Origin: Cordylochernes scorpioides
Lineage: Eukaryota; Arthropoda; Arachnida; Pseudoscorpiones; Chernetidae
DNA: 64,000 nt
Reading direction: 5' to 3'
NCBI GenBank assembly: GCA_030710605.1
Contig: CP092863.1
Coordinates: forward strand, 140,003,547 to 140,067,546
Below the pieces are notes generated by a model. The model worked only from the letters and a program-made list of their open reading frames with translations, did no database searches and was not told where the DNA came from. This document shows, one piece after another, positions 40,670 to 52,512 of the stretch. Made by a program: the position numbers and the translations under genes. How positions within the stretch are numbered: position 1 is the stretch's first letter; each line of letters starts with the position of its first letter.

Positions 40670-41200
40670 GGGAGACAAGCTTTCACGCGGTCACGCTTCA
40701 TCAGGCCACTGGCTCCACAAAGGCGAGCAACACACATACAATAGAGATTCACAGAAATACATTTTCAAAAATCAAATATAAAAATAGTTTCCAGTTGTAG
40801 AGGGTACAGTTTCAATGGGGGTGGGAGTATCTGCGTTGATTATGCTGGAACTGTTAATGTAGATCTTCTGTTTATTCTGTAATTGTCTTTGGAGATTAAA
40901 GATTCTAGAATGAGTCTATTGTATTTGGAGAATATGCTATGGACATGTTACATCTTGTAGGTTGAGTTGATGACCTGTAGAATTTCCATGCTGGAATATT
41001 ACGGATTTGTTATCTTGGTTTCTGATATTACGGCTATGTTCTTTAACTCTTATGTCTATTGATCTGCTGGTCTCTCCTATGTAAGAGACATTGTCGGAAG
41101 GAGATGGAGTATATGGCGTTCTGCTTGTTTCTAGACTCTGTATTATATTCTCATAAAATCTTCTTCTGAATCTATCAAAGACGGATTTATCTAACACAGA
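40670..41200 (-). mobile_element. Second Penelope-like 3' end with hammerhead
   Basis: On the minus strand, a GIY-YIG endonuclease piece (41197-40937) with VSYIGETSRSIDIRVKEHSR and STGHQLN, shifted relative to its upstream VYSI segment, is followed by the C-terminal tail in another frame (IFSKYNRLILE). A hammerhead motif at 40708-40670 comes next: CTGATGA, a short bulged helix II GCG/CGC, GAAA, site CTT. A different family from 35087-36329 with the same layout. Confidence 0.75.
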
Positions 41201-42079
41201 GTATCAGGGACAAATCTATAGACAAAAATGAAATTAAAAACGATAAACTTTCGCCAATTTTTTGACACAGTAAAATATTAATTTTACATATTGATTTATA
41301 TATAGAAAAATTAACTTCTAATTTACAACCATTTCAGATAATATGGAAGACCTGGAGAAAAAAAAAAGTATCAAAAAACCTGTTTAAACGCGGACAACAA
41401 GTCATTAATAATGATTCAAACTACATGATCAATTTATTTTCATTTTGTTTTCAACAATTTTAATCACTTTTAGTGCTAATTATTGATTCGATAGCAAGTC
41501 TTTTAGATTTTTTATATTGTTAAATAAAGGTAACGGCCATGTAAATCCAATATTTACACTACATTAATGGCAGACTTTTAAAATAATGTACTTATAATTA
41601 TGGATAATAAATTTTATTGTTGAGGAAAATAGGATATCACCTTTCTCTGTGTGACAATACTTCTTGTATGGATAAGTAAAACATTTTATAAAATGAAAGG
41701 ATTTAAAAGTACGAATGTTTCTTTTATACACAATACAAACTTCTACTGTCCTTACTGCGACGAAAAAATATATTGGGAGGGCTTGGCTCATCAGTGGTGA
41801 ACCCTCCTAGCGGCTTTGCCAATTTAATCTACCAGACCGCTTCTTAGAGCTCTAATACTGTATTGGACGATTCTGCTTATATACGCAACACTGAAGGGTG
41901 GAATCTCAGAAATGGTTTTCAAGAAAACTATGGACATAAGCTTGTAGAACATTTTACTGTGCTCTAAGCCTATGTGTTTATAGATTTTTTAAACTAACTT
42001 AATAAAGAATTACTTTCTAGTGCAGAGTTTATACAAGCTGAATAGAGCCCAATATCATATTAGATGTAACATATGAACA
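41201..42079. other. Intronic AT-rich DNA with repeat family B
   Basis: Repeat family B in minus orientation at about 41690-41870. Otherwise no recognised feature. Confidence 0.4.
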
Positions 42080-42175
42080 AAACTAGAGAAAGTGGAAAGT
42101 CTTTGATGTCGCCGGTCGTCTATTTTTTTTTTCTGAAGGAGACTGAAGGAATCTTTTTCACCTTTTAAAAAGATA
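42075..42175 (+). mobile_element. MITE left-end fragment
   Basis: AACAAAACTAGAGAAAGTGG then TCTTTGATGTCGCCGGTCG and a T tract match the left end of the MITE family. The rest is missing. Confidence 0.5.
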
Positions 42176-43084
42176 CCTACTTCATCCAACTACCCGCTAT
42201 CTTTTATATTACATGAAATACCTTATTAATTATTATTCGAATAGAAAAATACCATCAATATAATGAAAGAAAAATATAATATATATAAAAAAGACAGATT
42301 ATTATAGAAAAAAAAAGGTGTCAATCGTAAAAATATACATAAACAAAAAGGTAAAAATAGAGAAAACACAACCAAAACATTTGTAAACATATTCAAATGA
42401 AGGCTCAGCAAACAATAGGAAACAATGTCGTCATTGTTGTCCGCAGCAACCACCAAACGACAATCTAGTGTCATGGCGATTTTGGATACAAAGGCAGACG
42501 ACAAAGGATTAAGATGAATAGAGCTCCGTCTAGCGGGACATTTCCGAAATACGCCGACCCCAGCGGAATTTCCAACTTATAAAACATTTCCCTGTAAAGA
42601 GGAATTTAAAATGGTTTTACGTGAACCAGAATTGTAATTTAAATATTAGAGAAAACATTTTTAGAGAAGATTAAGAAAAAAATGCGCCATTTTTTAGCGT
42701 TACAAAAATTTGCGATAGCATTTTCTATTTTATAGAAATTTCCAAAAATAAATTTTAATATCACGCGATATATACTATTAAAAACCTTTTATAGAAACTT
42801 CACTCCATATTTTATATATTAATTTATTATTTTAATTGAGAAGTATAATTTATTTAATAAATGTTTACTTGATTTTTACGGTCTTTATATTAATACAAGA
42901 GCCTTTGCACGTCGCACGTACGACGGAAAATATCAAGAATGATGGAACTTCAAAAGGGGTGGCCATATAATGAAATCAAACAATTCACACGCCGCTCAAA
43001 TTCCCCATTACAGAATAACCTGATCAAGCGTTAGATCGCTTTAGAATAAATATATTGAAAGCCTAATATTCACATATGTATATT
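42176..43084. other. Unassigned AT-rich DNA
   Basis: Around 42385-42520 there is a less AT-rich block with a 30-codon plus-strand ORF starting MSSLLSAATT and an overlapping minus-strand frame rich in hydrophobic residues. Neither is supported as a gene. Confidence 0.35.
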
Positions 43085-43300
43085 ATATATATGCTCATGA
43101 ACAAAACTTAAGGAAGTGGAAAGTTTTTGATATCGTCGGTCATCTGTTTTTTTTTTTAGGAAGACAGTAAATTTTGTTTACACTTGGTTATCTCGTGTGT
43201 CTTCAATAAAAATTACTGTAATATATTTCAGAGTTATTGTCTGAATCCCGATATACATGCAAGAAGGCACAACTTCCTTAAGTTTTGTCCATGAGTGTAT
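43085..43300 (+). mobile_element. MITE, basic single-unit form
   Basis: ATGAACAAAACTTAAGGAAG at the left and CTTAAGTTTTGTCCATGAGT at the right, with TTCAATAAAAATTACTG and GATATACATGC inside. TA-rich on both sides. Confidence 0.7.
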
Positions 43301-43369
43301 ATTAAAAATAATATAAGGCATATTTTTATCAATCGCCAGAGTATTTTATTTATTTTTTATTTTACATGT

Positions 43370-43815
43370 TCAGCGTATTTAGGAAAATTACGCGAAGACC
43401 TTCAGGATGCATTCTACTCTCTCTATGCCCCAGGATCTGTAGGCCTGGCTGTTAGGCGTCGGTCTCCATCCCGAGGCAATGACAAGTGTGGCTACCATCT
43501 ACAAGTACCATCTTGGTCTTGAGGAGGTAACACCAGCCATCACATCGACCTGCCCACTCTGTGGGAAATAACTCTCGCAGTCCATCAGTGGTGGAGTCTT
43601 TCCCGCGTTGGGCACCACCAATGAAGACCTTGTATATATTTCATTTATGTATATTTATCAATTATTCTATATATTTCTGTTTATTTTACCCCCCCCCCCC
43701 CCCCCCCCCCGCCAATATATTTATGATTTTTAATTCTTATATATTAATATTTATTCAATTTGTATATTTAACCTCTTATATGGACGTTGTAATAAAGCAG
43801 TTTCAATCTCAATCT
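43370..43815 (+). pseudogene. 3' end fragment of a LINE
   Basis: A frame with VATIYKYHLGLEEVTPAITS followed by CPLCGK and a stop resembles the C-terminal Cys-cluster of a LINE. The stretch ends in AATAAAGCAGTTTCAATC and a CAATCT-type repeat, as LINE tails often do. A C tract lies at 43690-43709. Weak assignment. Confidence 0.35.
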
Positions 43816-43854
43816 ATCTCTCCTACCAATATATAATATAGATATACAGATATA

Positions 43855-44060
43855 CCAAAAGAGGCACCTCTCCCTTCAAATGCTCATCAGAACGATGACA
43901 CTATTGCAACACTCTAGTAAAAAAACTTTACTAGTGATGATAAAGAATGAGCCACACAACACCAGTTATGACAAATTCAGACAAAAAGCCAACAACCTGT
44001 ATACCATGGTCTTCGGACTATGGCCCTCATCAGTAGAGTGACGGCTTCGAGTTCATAACA
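43855..44060. mobile_element. Decayed hammerhead element
   Basis: A minus-strand core near 44040-43995: CTGATGAGGGCCATAG then TCCGAAGACCATGG. An inserted base in the GAAA region breaks it. It belongs with the ACCATGGT helix III family of 4823-4877. Confidence 0.5.
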
Positions 44061-44645
44061 TTCTACGAGAGGGGTGAAATACGAGATATAGATGTGTATA
44101 CAAACGGAAGAGTATCAACAATTCAACAACTAACAAAGGGAGAATCAACAATACAACACAACGTCAAACCATTGTTAAATAGAGATAATTGAAATTGGAA
44201 TTTGCATAATTAGAGTATTGAGCGTCTAAGCGGTGGGTGGCCACGTTGTGTCGAATCAATGATTCAAATCCAATCAGTAATTTAATCTCAATCCCAGGTT
44301 ACCTTCCTGATTGATTTCGACCCTTTTCTTTGTTCTCTGGCGTCGAGATTAGAGCTAACTTGGCCTGGCCACGATGTATATACCCTCGACTATATTGTAG
44401 CGTGGCTGAAAGGACATAGGAGAGATCACGTGGTGTTCGAAATCCAAAAAGGAAAGTTATGAAATCGATCGAATTAGGCAAAAAGAGGTTTAAGCTGGAG
44501 AAGTGTTTCCCCCCCCCCCTTTTTTTTTTTTTTTCGTGATAAAGAGCTATGCACGAAAGTTCCTCTAAAATAGAGAGAAGTGTATGTTCATTCTTATATA
44601 TCGATACTTTATGATTAAAAAGTAGTTACTGTTATACGTGTATAT
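44061..44645. other. Unassigned DNA
   Basis: A C run and T run at 44509-44534. No ORF or repeat recognised. Confidence 0.35.
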
Positions 44646-44852
44646 ACACTCATGGACAAAACTTAAGGAAGTGGAAAATCTGATAACACTAGTCGTCTGT
44701 TTTTTGAAAGAGACAGAGGCAATTTTGTTCACACTTGGTTATCTCGTATGTCTTCAATAAAGGTCACTGTAATATCTTTCAGAGTTATTGTCTGAATACC
44801 GATATATATTCTGAAAGGTACAACTTCCTTGAGTTTTGTCCATGAGTGGATA
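44646..44852 (+). mobile_element. MITE, basic form with clear TIRs
   Basis: CACTCATGGACAAAACTTAA at the left and GAGTTTTGTCCATGAGTG at the right, directly flanked by TA-rich sequence. About 205 bp. Best guide to the family's true ends. Confidence 0.78.
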
Positions 44853-45232
44853 TAGATGTAGGTGGGTAATAAAAATAGAAAAGTCCACTAGAGTCTGAAG
44901 TATACAACCTGTGGGAGATTGAAGTTGACAGATAATGAAGGCAGCTCCCTCCCATTCCTCTTAAAATTTTACTGCCAAACTCTCCCGGGTTATAAAATAG
45001 AGAGGAATCAAATCTCCTGTTTGGGAGCTAATCAATATGCAATTTTCCCCCAATTTACATATTGTTTACAGGATCAAGATTTTAGATAATTGCTTTACAA
45101 AGAGTTCTTGTGAAATACCTAGAAGAGAATATCTAGTGGAAGAATGCACACCACACATACAGATATCGCTGGTCACTCCTGAAGGCGATTGTGAGAAGAA
45201 CTAATCCATATGAAATTTTCCTCAATTTACAC
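44853..45232. other. Unassigned DNA
   Basis: A segment at 45085-45150 (GTGAAATACCTAGAAGAGAA) is similar to 45575-45625, on the other side of the next MITE, suggesting a duplicated or split older element. No gene. Confidence 0.3.
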
Positions 45233-45545
45233 TCATGGATAAAACTTAAGGAAGTTGTACCTTTCAGCATGTATATCGGGATTGAGACAATAACTCTGAA
45301 ATATATTAAAGTGACCTTTATTGAAGACACACGAAATAACCAAGTGTGAATAAAACTTAAGGAAGTTGTACCTTTTAGCATGTATATCGGGATTGAGACA
45401 ATAACTCTGAAAGATATTACAGTGGCCTTTATTGAAGACATACGAGATAACCAAGTGTGAACAAAACTAACTTTGTATCCTTCCAAAAATAGACGACGGC
45501 GACGTACAAAAACTTTCCACTTCCTTAAGTTAGGTCCATAAGTGT
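45233..45545 (-). mobile_element. MITE with two internal units
   Basis: ACTCATGGATAAAACTTAAG at the left and TAAGTTAGGTCCATAAGTG at the right. Inside are two 116-bp units in the minus orientation. Open frames here come from the units. Confidence 0.68.
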
Positions 45546-46016
45546 ACATCTTGTTCACACAGTTACAAGACTTCACAAAGTGTACTCACGAAATTCCTAG
45601 AATAGAACCTCTAGTGAAAGACGTCAATGAGAGATTCATATATATCTTTATTACCTTATATCCACCAAAAAGACCTCTGGGAAAACTCCAGGACTATAAT
45701 AGAAAATATGAGACAATGGGACGTAATAAAGATCGTTTAAATGACTTGAGGAATAAGCAACAACAATAACTTTGTTTATACGTTTTAGTTAGGTGTAGAA
45801 GGGCTCACCCGCGAAAGCTTCCTTTAATAAAGTAAATAAAATGAGTTGCGACGTCTTATACTTTTTTTTTTAATTTGTTGAAATCGTCAATCCTGTGATG
45901 ATGAATGTGGGGTAAGTTCAGGTCAGTATCTCTCTAAGGAATAGTTAGTGAAGAGTAGTTAGAGAGTCTGTTATGTAAGGTTCTCTAGTTGTGTGTATAG
46001 TTAGAACATCACGTAC
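45546..46016. other. Intronic DNA
   Basis: A 75-codon plus frame (45542-45769) with no domain, then GTGTAGAAGGGCTCACCC and GCGAAAGCTTCC (45790-45822), a hammerhead-like remnant. Nothing else seen. Confidence 0.3.
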
Positions 46017-46178
46017 CTCTGACAGCCACAAAGGCCGAGCTGGACGCCGACTGCCCCTGGGCATTCCTAGCCGTGCAGGAGTAAGTCCCTTCGTCCAGTT
46101 GTCGGTCCAGAGTCCGTACCTCCAGAGTACCGTTGGGGTAGACGGTCTGTCGATGAGTGGTAGGTAGTCTCGTACCAT
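46017..46178 (-). CDS. Dscam: Dscam-type exon: second half of Ig6
   Basis: A 162-bp exon (54 codons), phase 1 at both ends. The acceptor is GTGTGTACAG before ATGGTACG at 46178 and the donor is CAGAG/GTACGT after 46017. It codes DGTRLPTTHRQTVYPNGTLE and TYSCTARNAQGQSASSSAFV followed by AVR, the C'-G half of an Ig domain with the second cysteine and DEGTYSC. Joined to 30277-29993 the split codon gives valine and the VPPVIEPF linker, which fixes order and frame. The intron between them is about 15.7 kb and full of elements. The first half of Ig6 was not found upstream in this window. Confidence 0.87.
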
Positions 46179-46469
46179 CTGTACACACCGCTACATCTTA
46201 GCGTTCGATTGATGGTCATTATATTGTCGCAGTAGGGTTCTGCAGACAGTGCTGTTAATGGTCGAATGAGCACACTGTAAGGGTCTCTGTTCGACTCCTC
46301 TTTATTTACCTTCATGTATTATGGAGAACAAGTAATATACATCATCCAATAACAGGGAGAACGACTTCACTGATGGTCTGATGGGTTTATTCCTTCCTGA
46401 TTGGTCCGCCCCACCCCCTGGTCCACAGGTGGTGGATGATTTTATTCTCCTTTAGACACGTTGTCGTAG
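46179..46469. other. Intron upstream of the Ig6 exon
   Basis: No exon seen. Minus-strand open frames here extend from the exon in the wrong register. Confidence 0.35.
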
Positions 46470-49235
46470 ATATAGAACATTGCTGGTGCTGTGATAGAGA
46501 TGTATGGAGACATCTGAGGCTCTTCATTGGACATGACAACAACAACAGAAAATTGACATGGACCCAGAACTTTACACACCCAAGATAGTGGACATTGCTA
46601 CTGCTGTGATAAAGATGTATGGAGACATCTGAGGCTCTTCATTGGACACAACGACAACAATAGAAAATTGACATGGAACCAGAACTTACACACCCAAGAT
46701 AGAGAACATTGCGACTGCTGTGATAAAGATGTATGGAGACATCTGAGGCTCTTCATTGGACACGATAACAACAACAACAGAAAATTGACATGGACCCAGA
46801 ACTTTACACACCCAAGATAGAGAACATTGCGACTGCTGTGATAGAGAGATGTATGGAGACATCTGAGGCTCTTCGTTGGACACAACGACAACAATAGAAA
46901 ATTGACATGGACCCAGAACAGCAGCTTTACATACCCAAGATAGAGAACATTGCGACTGCTGTGATAGAGATCTACGGAGACATCTGAGGCTCTTCATTGG
47001 ACACGATAACAAAAATAGGGAAATTGACATGGACCCAGAACAGCAGCTTTACATACCCAAGATAGAGAACATTGCGACTGCTGTGATAGAGATGCATGGA
47101 GACATCTGAGGCTCTTCATTGGACACGATAACAAAAATAGAAAATTGACATGGACCCAAAACTTTACACATCCAAGATAGAGGACATTGCGACTGCTGTG
47201 ATAGAGATGCATGGAGACATCTGAGGCTCTTCATTGGACACGATAACAAAAATAGAAAATTGACATGGACCCAGAAATTTACACACCCAAGATAGAGGAC
47301 ATTGCGACTGCTGTGATAGAGATGCATGGAGACATCTGAGGCTCTTCATTGGACACGATAACAAAAATAGAAAATTGACATGGACCCAGAAATTTACACA
47401 CCCAAGATAGAGGACATTGCGACTGCTGTGATAGAGATGCATGGAGACATCTGAGGTTCTTCATTGGATACGATAACAAAAATAGAAAATTGACATGGAC
47501 CCAGATCTTTACACACCCAAGATAGAGGACATTGCGATTGCTTTGATAGAGATGCCTGGAGACATCTGAGGTTCTTCATTGGACACGATAACAAAAATAG
47601 AAAATTGACATGGACCCAGAAATTTACACACCCAAGATAGAGGACATTGCGACTGCTGTGATAGTGATGCATGGAGACATCTGAGGCTCTTCATTGGACA
47701 CAACGACAACAATATAAATTGACATGGACCCAGAACAGCAGCTTTACATACCCAAGATAGAGAACATTGCCGCTGCTGTGATAGAGATGCATGGAGACAT
47801 CTGAGGCTCTTCATTGGACACGATAACAAAAATAGAAAATTGACATGGACCCAGAACTTACACACCCAAGATAGAGGACATTGAGTCTGCTGTGATAGAG
47901 ATGTATGGAGACATCTGAGGCTCTTCATTGGACACGATAACAACAACAACAGAAAATTGACATGGACCCAGAACTTTACACACCCAAGATAGAGAACATT
48001 GCGACTGCTGTGATAGAGAGATGTATGGAGACATCTGAGGCTCTTCGTTGGACACAACGACAACAATAGAAAATTGACATGGACCCAGAACAGCAGCTTT
48101 ACATACCCAAGATAGAGAACATTGCGACTGCTGTGATAGAGATCTACGGAGACATCTGAGGCTCTTCATTGGACACGATAACAAAAATAGGGAAATTGAC
48201 ATGGACCCAGAACAGCAGCTTTACATACCCAAGATAGAGAACATTGCGACTGCTGTGATAGAGATGCATGGAGACATCTGAGGCTCTTCATTGGACACGA
48301 TAACAAAAATAGAAAATTGACATGGACCCAGAAATTTACACACCCAAGATAGAGGACATTGCGACTGCTGTGATAGAGATGCATGGAGACATCTGAGGCT
48401 CTTCATTGGACACGATAACAAAAATAGAAAATTGACATGGACCCAGAAATTTACACACCCAAGATAGAGGACATTGCGACTGCTGTGATAGAGATGCATG
48501 GAGACATCTGAGGCTCTTCATTGGACACGATAACAAAAATAGAAAATTGACATGGACCCAGAAATTTACACACCCAAGATAGAGGACATTGCGACTGCTG
48601 TGATAGAGATGCATGGAGACATCTGAGGTTCTTCATTGGATACGATAACAAAAATAGAAAATTGACATGGACCCAGATCTTTACACACCCAAGATAGAGG
48701 ACATTGCGATTGCTTTGATAGAGATGCCTGGAGACATCTGAGGTTCTTCATTGGACACGATAACAAAAATAGAAAATTGACATGGACCCAGAAATTTACA
48801 CACCCAAGATAGAGGACATTGCGACTGCTGTGATAGAGATGCATGGAGACATCTGAGGCTCTTCATTGGACACGATAACAAAAATAGAAAATTGACATGG
48901 ACCCAGAAATTTACACACCCAAGATAGAGGACATTGCGACTGCTGTGATAGAGATGCATGGAGACATCTGAGGTTCTTCATTGGATACGATAACAAAAAT
49001 AGAAAATTGACATGGACCCAGATCTTTACACACTAAAGATAGAGGACATTGCGATTGCTTTGATAGAGATGCCTGGAGACATCTGAGGTTCTTCATTGGA
49101 CACGATAACAAAAATAGAAAATTGACATGGACCCAGATCTTTACACACCCAAGATAGAGGACATTGCGACTGCTGTGATAGAGATGCATGGAGACATCTG
49201 AGGTTCTTCATTGGACACAACAACAACAACAATAC
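46470..49235 (-). repeat. 115-bp satellite array, about 24 units
   Basis: The unit contains GACATTGCGACTGCTGTGAT, GGAGACATCTGAGGCTCTTC and AATTGACATGGACCCAGA. Variants with AACAGCAGC inserts repeat at a 1172-bp spacing (for example 46686-47030 and 47858-48202), showing that a block of about ten units was duplicated. Runs of the array are also spaced by multiples of 115. The many overlapping minus-strand frames (66-185 codons) arise because the unit is not a multiple of 3. Intronic to the Dscam-type gene. Confidence 0.92.
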
Positions 49236-49854
49236 GTTGTCGTAACACAACCATATCAATAGAACTAGTGTATATGCCCGTTTTACTAACTTTGTTAATA
49301 TATTATCTAATAATTGTATATACAGGCGAGAAACATGATATATGAAAGCCATTTATATTTTCAAAAATATATTCTCTTATCGATATCGTAAGTCTATTTC
49401 AGAAAATCATCATAAAAAGAGGAAAAAAATAGGACCTGGGGGGACATATATTAAAAGAAATGGATTGATGAAGAAAGTTTATGGGGATAAAAATAGTATG
49501 AAAAAAGAACGGTATGGGAATAAATAGAATTTGACTGATGGACTGGATGGGAAGCTATGAAGAAATAAAGAACTCAAGAAAGCGAAGTATGGCGTCACTG
49601 GAGACCTGCTCAAGAAGACGAAGAATATACAAAAAATAATACCATTTAGAGTGATTTTTTACTTTTATAAATAAAAAATCTCCTACTGTCCTTACTGCGA
49701 TGAAAAATATGTTCGGAGGGCTTGGCTCACATCCTGGCTATTTCGCCAGTTTATTCTACCAAACCGCTTTCATATTTTATGAATGTACCTAATTGATATG
49801 GGACAATTCTACTTATGTATTAATAAATAAACATAATTTGCATATATAAAAAGT
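49236..49854. other. Intergenic or intronic AT-rich DNA
   Basis: Repeat family B fragment at 49680-49800. The array-like flank ATACGTTGTCGTAAC mirrors the left flank of the satellite. No gene. Confidence 0.35.
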
Positions 49855-49947
49855 ATATACATATGGTAATTTAAACCAACAACCTTATATTGTATAATAC
49901 TTATAACAAGATTTTCATGTTGTATAATAGAAACACATCTGTAAATC

Positions 49948-50729
49948 ATGGGTGCATAATGTAGCTGCTGTATTGTCCGTGAGGTCAAGAGACGTACGGA
50001 CCTCTATGGTGTTGATCTCTTGGCGGAAGCTAATAGACACACAACTAAATTCTACCTTACGAATTATAACAGGGGTTTGCCAACCTACAAGAATCGACTG
50101 GCTTCCAGTTCTTGCTCACATCTCTCCGCCTGAGCTACGCAGAAAGGAAGCCACCAAGAAAATGTACCAAAAACTCTTGGATTCACCCGACCTCGAAATT
50201 AACCCAATCCTACAGTCTCCCCCAAAACATAGACTAAAATCAAGGAATCCGATATGGTCCAGAGGAAACCAACTTCTCTCCCAAAATTTTAATATCTCAG
50301 AAGCATGGACAAATTCCTGGATCAGCTCCGACATCCCAAACAAGAACCTCATCACAAGCCCAAGTGTCAAGATCCCAGGTTTTTCCCTCCCTCGACGAGA
50401 ATGGGTGCTTCTAAACCGCTTTAGGACAGGACAGGGAAGGTGTGCAGAGCTGATGAAGTTATGGGGCTACACCAAAGATCCAAATTGTGCCTGCAACATC
50501 CCACAATCAATGTCCCATATACTAGATGACTGCCCGCTGTATAAATTCAATGGAGGAATCTCCAATCTCCACTCTGTCACCCCGGAAGCCCTGAACTGGC
50601 TGAAGGCCTTGCCTCTCAGACTTTAATGACCGAGAAGTCCTCACTTCTTTTTTCTAGATTTGATTCATTTTGTCTCCTCTCTTATTGTAAAGACGTTGCT
50701 GTATCACCTCATAAGCATAAATAAATAAA
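49948..50729 (+). mobile_element. 5'-truncated LINE insertion with 10-bp duplication
   Basis: The host sequence ATCTGTAAAT occurs on both sides (49938-49947 and 50730-50739). The copy at 15640-15904 reads through the site with only one ATCTGTAAAT. The insertion ends with an ATAAATAAATAAA tail. This is a textbook target-primed LINE insertion. Confidence 0.82.
49952..50626 (+). pseudogene. LINE ORF2 C-terminal fragment
   Basis: A 224-codon open frame with STLRIITGVCQPTRIDWLPV, AHISPPELRRKEATKKM, later RREWVLLNRFRTGQGRCAEL and a Cys/His cluster CACNIPQSMSHILDDCP near the end. This is the region after the RT in Jockey- or RTE-type LINEs. The frame is intact to its TAA, but the RT and endonuclease are absent because of 5' truncation, so it cannot act alone. 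The apparent start is inside the original protein. Confidence 0.75.
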
Positions 50730-51385
50730 ATCTGTAAATGATTATACGCATTATTGACATGTGTCATTACATCATCATATGTAATGTACTTTGTACAAAC
50801 TGAGGATAAACAAATAAAACTCTGTAATAGATTAAGAGTTGAGATAAAGCAAGAGATCCAACAACATCTAAAGATAGGGAACTGTCAGGGCGGCGCCAGT
50901 ATCCAATTTCGCTTCCGATCCACGCTTTTTTTGCATCCGCTGAAATTCAGTACTTCCTTTCTCGGCAAAGATATAAAAGACCTCCGCCCTTGCCGAAAAT
51001 ATAATCACTTTATAATCACTTCACCATCAGCGGGAGCCCTCGTCACTTCATCTTCTGATGCTCGACCATGCCGTAGATCAGTAATAAAACTTCTTATCTC
51101 TCCATCTTTCGCTCCTAGCTCAACTTTTTATCAGTTCACGGAACTTTCCTAGTGCAACTTTGTCTTCATTTTTTTGTGTGTGGACATTCCCAAGCTTTCC
51201 ACTCTGCCTCGACCACGACTGCCTGTACTCTGTGAGAAATGTTAAAGGTCTCCCAAGTTGCAGAGAGGTACTGGAAAACTCTCCACGCCCTGACTGTCCC
51301 TCTCGGTTATTACAGGTTTGCCCCTCTCGGTTACCACACACCACAGCGAGAGACCCTCGGTTACCACATGTACATAAAATTCTTA

Positions 51386-51559
51386 TTATAGGATAAGTTC
51401 CTATATATCTGTATAACTAAAAAAATAGTTTAAGTCTAAATCCAATCTAAGGATCCACACACAACAAGAGAGGACACACACTTATCCCTTTGATTGGTCA
51501 CTAAGCAGTAATTTGCAGATATAACCTATAGGTGAAAAATAGTACAAAAGTGTGTGAAA
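51386..51559. repeat. Diverged outlying unit of the 51905-52510 repeat
   Basis: Shares CCAATCTAAGGAT, ACAAGAGAGGACA and TAATTTGCAGATATA with the tandem copies further right. Confidence 0.4.
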
Positions 51560-51905
51560 TTGTACTGGGATCAGGTGGATAAATTAAGGGAAAAAAAGGA
51601 ATTTCCTGATTGTGCAACTAAAAGTTGATGATGGCTTGCGCCATCTGTCCACCTGATATCCATCTGACCCCAGTACAATTTCACTTTTGTACTATTTTTC
51701 ACATAGTTTGGCCTGAATACCTGTTTCATGTTTTTTTCAGGATGCCCCAAAGACCAGATTTTTTTGTCGTTGAGGTACAGCTTGCATCACGCCGATGAGG
51801 ACCAACAGCCAAAAACGTGTACATGGTTAGCTTTCTTGATTAATCCGACAGATGGCGCAAGCCATCACAACTTTTATTTGCATGATCAGGAGATGCCTTT
51901 TTATT
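51560..51905 (+). mobile_element. Hammerhead repeat, decayed core
   Basis: The family blocks GATGGCTTGCGCCATCTGTC and GTCGTTGAGGTACAGCTTGC flank a core near 51787-51830 with CCGATGA, unpaired helix II and AAAAAC. The ribozyme is lost. Confidence 0.5.
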
Positions 51906-52512
51906 GATAAGCAATATGTACATATAATGCAGATTGTAGGTTATAGATTTCCGTATAAAAACAAAGCTAGATAAAGTACAATCTACGGATATAACAAGAT
52001 AGGGCCATCACACATCTATTCTTTGGATTAACGGCTAAAACTTAATTTGCATATATAAGCTATATGGATATATAATCCAGATTGTTGTTATAGATACCTG
52101 TAAAAAAAAACAGATATTGATAAAGTCTAAATTCGATTAATAAAAAAAATAAAAAATAAAATAAGAGAGGACAAAGATCTATCCCTTGAATTGAGGACTA
52201 AAACCTGATTTGCATATATAAGCTATGTACATATAATACAGATTGTAGGTTCTAGATATACGTATAAACACAAAGCTAGATGAAGTCCAATCTAAGGATA
52301 GAACAAGATAGGACCATCACACATCTATTCCCTGGATTAACGACTAAAACTTAATTTGCATATATAAGCTGTATGCACATATAATCCAGATTGTATGTTA
52401 TAGATATTTGTATAAAACAAATTTAGATAAAGTCCAATCAAAGGATAGAACAAGATAGGACCATCACATATCTATTCGCTGGATTAACGACTAAAACGTA
52501 ATTTGCATAGCG
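51905..52512. repeat. Four imperfect tandem copies of ~150-160 bp
   Basis: Each has TTTGCATATATAAGCT, ATATAATCCAGATTGT, AGATAAAGTCCAATC and ACCATCACACATCTATTC. Spacings of 163 and 147 bp were measured between TTTGCATATATAAGC motifs. Class unknown. Confidence 0.7.

Larger units (their letters stand above)
49855..51385 (+). mobile_element. LTR-like repeat with nested LINE fragment
   Basis: Outside the nested insertion this matches 15640-15904. The right part has a TATAAAAG site at 50973 and an AATAAA signal at 51083, about 110 bp apart, followed by short repeats of CCCTCTCGGTTACC: the layout of an LTR promoter and polyadenylation region. No gag or pol is attached, so a solo LTR is possible. 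Exact ends unknown. Confidence 0.4.

Noticed and set aside
46598-49352. Overlapping minus-strand frames of 66-185 codons suggesting a repeat protein
   Set aside because: They are produced by the 115-bp satellite; the protein repeats change register from unit to unit, with no splice or start context.
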